Source of the DNA: REEB95 sp035632395
GTDB lineage: Bacteria > Pseudomonadota > Alphaproteobacteria > ATCC43930 > CGMCC-115725
Direction: 5' to 3'
DNA: 14,987 nucleotides
Assembly (NCBI GenBank): GCA_035632395.1
Contig: DASQGX010000185.1
Coordinates: 1-14,987, forward strand
Shown here: positions 12,802 to 14,987 of the stretch, piece by piece
How the letters are laid out: every line of letters starts with the position of its first letter
Numbering within the stretch: position 1 is the stretch's first letter
Translations under genes and position numbers: made by a program
The notes under the pieces: generated by a model
What the model was told of the DNA's origin: nothing
Databases searched by the model: none
What the model saw: only the letters and a program-made list of their open reading frames with translations

Positions 12802-13584
12802 ATGTCGGAACGGGTTACGGCCGCACATATGGCCCTTGCCGGCGCGCTCGCCGACAAGGCGGCCGCCATCATCCGCCGTTATTTCCGCAGCAACCTAGCG
12901 GTAGAAACTAAGGCCGACGAAACGCCAGTGACGGTCGCCGACCGCGAGGCCGAAGCCGAGATGCGCGCGCTGATCGAGGCGCGCTTCCCTGATCACGGCG
13001 TGCTCGGCGAAGAGCACGGCCGCACCCGGCCCGAAGCCGATTATGTCTGGGTGCTCGATCCGATCGACGGCACCAAATCCTTCATCTCCGGTGTTCCCCT
13101 GTTCGGCACGTTGATCGCGTTGACGCACAAAGGGACGCCGGTGCTCGGCGTCATCGATCAGCCGATCTTGCGCGAACGCTGGCTCGGCGCCGAGGGGCGC
13201 AAGACCACGCTCAACGGCAAGCCGATTGCGACGCGTGCCTGCTCGATGGTCGGCGATGCCACTTTGTATGCGACTGCGCCTGACATGTTCGCCGGAACCG
13301 ATGCCCAGGCTTTCGCTCGCCTACGCCAGGGGGTCAAGCTCGCGCGCTATGGCGCCGATTGCTATGCCTACGGCCTGCTCGCCGCCGGCTTCGTCGACCT
13401 CGTCGTCGAAGCCGGTCTCAAGCCTTACGACTATTGCGCGCTGGTTCCGGTCATCGAAGGCGCAGGTGGCGAGATGAGCGACTGGACCGGCGAAGTGCTG
13501 ACTTTGCGCTCCGACGGGCGGGTGATCGCCGCTGGCGATCCGGCCTTGGCGGTGGCGGCGCGGTCGGCGCTGGCGGGCAAATAA
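12802..13584 (+). CDS. hisN: Histidinol-phosphatase, inositol-monophosphatase family (HisN type)
   Basis: A Mg-dependent phosphatase, most likely removing phosphate from histidinol phosphate in histidine synthesis. The 260-residue protein has the IMPase-family metal site: E70/E71 in LGEEHG, D86, D89 and G90 in WVLDPIDGTKSF, and D210 in LKPYDYCALVPVIEGAGG. The GADCYAYGLLAAGFVDLVVEAGLKPYDY stretch is typical of the HisN subgroup more than of SuhB or CysQ, which is why I favour histidinol phosphate as substrate; other phosphate esters are not excluded. ATG 12802 has AGGGG four bases upstream. An ATG at 12829 is a weaker alternative. It follows the cytochrome gene by 27 bases on the same strand. 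Confidence 0.88.
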   Translation: MSERVTAAHMALAGALADKAAAIIRRYFRSNLAVETKADETPVTVADREAEAEMRALIEARFPDHGVLGEEHGRTRPEADYVWVLDPIDGTKSFISGVPLFGTLIALTHKGTPVLGVIDQPILRERWLGAEGRKTTLNGKPIATRACSMVGDATLYATAPDMFAGTDAQAFARLRQGVKLARYGADCYAYGLLAAGFVDLVVEAGLKPYDYCALVPVIEGAGGEMSDWTGEVLTLRSDGRVIAAGDPALAVAARSALAGK

Positions 13585-13625
13585 CGATTCCTGCGGCACG
13601 AGTCGCCGACTACAGTAGCGCCGCC

Positions 13626-14987
13626 ATGAAACGCATTATCGCGTTGGTCTTCGCGCTCGTTTGGCTGGCGGCACCTGCGCTTGCGCAGCCGCAGCACGGC
13701 TTGTCGCTGTTCGGCGACCTCAAATATCCGGCCGGCTTCAAGCATTTCGACTACGTCAATCCGGACGCGCCCAAAGGGGGGTCGATTAAGTACGCGGCCA
13801 TCGGCACCTTCGATTCTTTCAATCCGTTCATCCTCAAGGGGGTGTCGACCGAGGGTATAGGCTTGATGTTCGATACGCTCATGGCTTCGGCGGACGACGA
13901 GCCGGCATCGTCCTATGGACTCGTCGCCGAAAGCGTCGAAGTCGCGCCCGACAAGAGGTCGGTGATCTACAATCTGCGGCCGCAGGCCCGCTTCTGGGAC
14001 GGCACGCCGATTACCGCCGGTGACGTCGTGTGGACGTTCGATAACCTCAAATCGAAGGGCAATCCGTCTTATCGGCTTTATTACGCGGACGTACTGAAGG
14101 CCGAAGCGCTTGGTCCACATCGCGTCAAGTTCACGTTCCGCAGCGGCACCAACCGCGAGTTGCCGTCAATCGTCGGCGAGATGCCGATTCTGTCCAAGGC
14201 CTATTGGTCAAAGCACGATTTCGACAAAACGACGCTCGATGTACCGCTAAGCAGCGGTCCGTACAAGATTGTGGACTTCCAGCCCGGCCGCTATGTCGTC
14301 TATCGGCGCGTCGCCGATTATTGGGGCAAGGACCTGCCGGTCAATGTCGGGCGCTATAACTTCGACGAGATCCGCTACGACTATTATCGCGATGAGTCCG
14401 TGGCGCTCGAGGCATTCAAGGCCGGCGCCTACGACATAAGGCGGGAGAACGTCGCCAAGAATTGGGCAATCGGCTACGACAGTCCGGCGCTGACCAAAGG
14501 CTGGATCAAGAAGGACGCGATCCCGAACAAGGTGCCGCAGGGCATGCAAGCCTTCGGCTTCAACCTGCGCAACAAACTGTTCCAGGATCGGCGTGTGCGC
14601 GAGGCGCTCGGCTATCTGTTCGACTTCGAGTGGACCAACAAGACACTGTTCTACGGCGCCTACAAGCGCACCGAGAGTTACTTCGCCAATTCCGAGCTGG
14701 CGTCGTCCGACCTGCCGAGCCCGGCCGAGCTCGCGATCCTCGACAAATATCGCGGCCAGATTCCCGATGAGGTGTTCACGACCGTGTTCAGGGCGCCGAC
14801 GACGAACGGCACCGGCGACATTCGCGACAATCTGCGATTGGCGCTGAAGCTCATGGCGGAGGCCGGTTGGACGGTCAAGAACGGCAAAATGGTCAACGCG
14901 CAAGGCCAGCCGTTCCAGTTCGAATTCCTCCTCGCCCAGCCGGAATTCGAGCGCGTGGTGCTGCCGTTTGTTCAGAACCTGGCGCGC
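13626..14987 (+). CDS. ABC transporter substrate-binding protein, family 5, YejA-like (partial, 3' end cut by window)
   Basis: A periplasmic solute-binding protein of the peptide/nickel/oligopeptide family. The frame is open from ATG 13626 to the last base (454 residues); family members are about 600 residues, so roughly a quarter is missing. A signal peptide covers residues 1-20 (MKRIIALVFALVWLAAPALA, cut after ALA). Then come HGLSLFGDLKYPAGFKHFDYVNPDAPKGGSI and FDSFNPFILKG (62-72), a segment typical of YejA. The family-5 signature region is LRPQARFWDGTPITAGDVVWTFD, followed by SSGPYKIVDFQPGRYVVYRR and the C-terminal-lobe GMQAFGFNLRNKLFQDRRVREALGY. YejA-type proteins feed YejBEF, which takes up peptides including microcin C in E. 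coli; the substrate here is unknown. Permease and ATPase genes would be expected downstream. The 41 bases before it show no strong ribosome-binding site. Confidence 0.92.
   Translation, partial: MKRIIALVFALVWLAAPALAQPQHGLSLFGDLKYPAGFKHFDYVNPDAPKGGSIKYAAIGTFDSFNPFILKGVSTEGIGLMFDTLMASADDEPASSYGLVAESVEVAPDKRSVIYNLRPQARFWDGTPITAGDVVWTFDNLKSKGNPSYRLYYADVLKAEALGPHRVKFTFRSGTNRELPSIVGEMPILSKAYWSKHDFDKTTLDVPLSSGPYKIVDFQPGRYVVYRRVADYWGKDLPVNVGRYNFDEIRYDYYRDESVALEAFKAGAYDIRRENVAKNWAIGYDSPALTKGWIKKDAIPNKVPQGMQAFGFNLRNKLFQDRRVREALGYLFDFEWTNKTLFYGAYKRTESYFANSELASSDLPSPAELAILDKYRGQIPDEVFTTVFRAPTTNGTGDIRDNLRLALKLMAEAGWTVKNGKMVNAQGQPFQFEFLLAQPEFERVVLPFVQNLAR

Noticed and set aside
1..14987. Mobile elements, CRISPR arrays, tRNA genes, toxin-antitoxin or phage-defence genes
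   Set aside because: Nothing resembling transposase motifs, regularly spaced repeats, tRNA cloverleaf motifs or defence domains was seen; intergenic space is minimal and the genes are conserved housekeeping families.

Overview
The window is a gene-dense, GC-rich stretch of an alphaproteobacterial chromosome. Protein types, gene order (def-fmt-truA; dnaX-ybaB-recR behind a small SRP RNA; kdsB-pheA; a CycM-type cytochrome; HisN; a YejA-like binding protein) and the fully conserved motifs all suggest Hyphomicrobiales, most likely near the Bradyrhizobium/Rhodopseudomonas/Xanthobacteraceae group. This placement is inferred from family knowledge and not from a search. There are no transposases, tRNAs, rRNAs, CRISPR repeats or phage genes, and no gene-free stretch longer than about 170 bases.

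Layout. 1-1800 (+): the 3' part of dapD and complete dapE, overlapping by one base, two late steps of the succinylase branch of lysine/diaminopimelate synthesis. 1801-2666 (+): an AT-rich gap with a perfect TTAA-N7-TTAA CtrA-type site, then an exported protein of unknown function whose C-terminus resembles the end of an inverse-autotransporter beta-barrel. 2663-4891 (-): def-fmt-truA, translation-related genes. 4961-6217 (+): rmuC. 6221-8874 (-): dnaX-ybaB-recR, tightly coupled, with the SRP RNA gene (ffs) just upstream at about 8903-9000. 9087-10013 (+): nudC. 9982-11606 (-): kdsB-pheA. 11779-12774 (+): a membrane-anchored cytochrome c with two near-identical haem domains. 12802-13584 (+): hisN. 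13626-end (+): a YejA-like peptide-binding protein, cut by the window edge.

Most of the window is housekeeping, and I do not see a clear new multi-gene system. The observations most worth following are: (i) kdsB has no ATG, GTG or TTG that keeps its conserved N-terminus and appears to start at CTG; (ii) the cytochrome is an internal tandem duplication whose copies differ mostly at synonymous sites; (iii) the orphan barrel-like exported protein sits behind a CtrA-type box; (iv) ybaB and recR lie in one frame separated by a single TAA; (v) the dnaX frame stays open through the SRP RNA gene and invites mis-annotation of its start.
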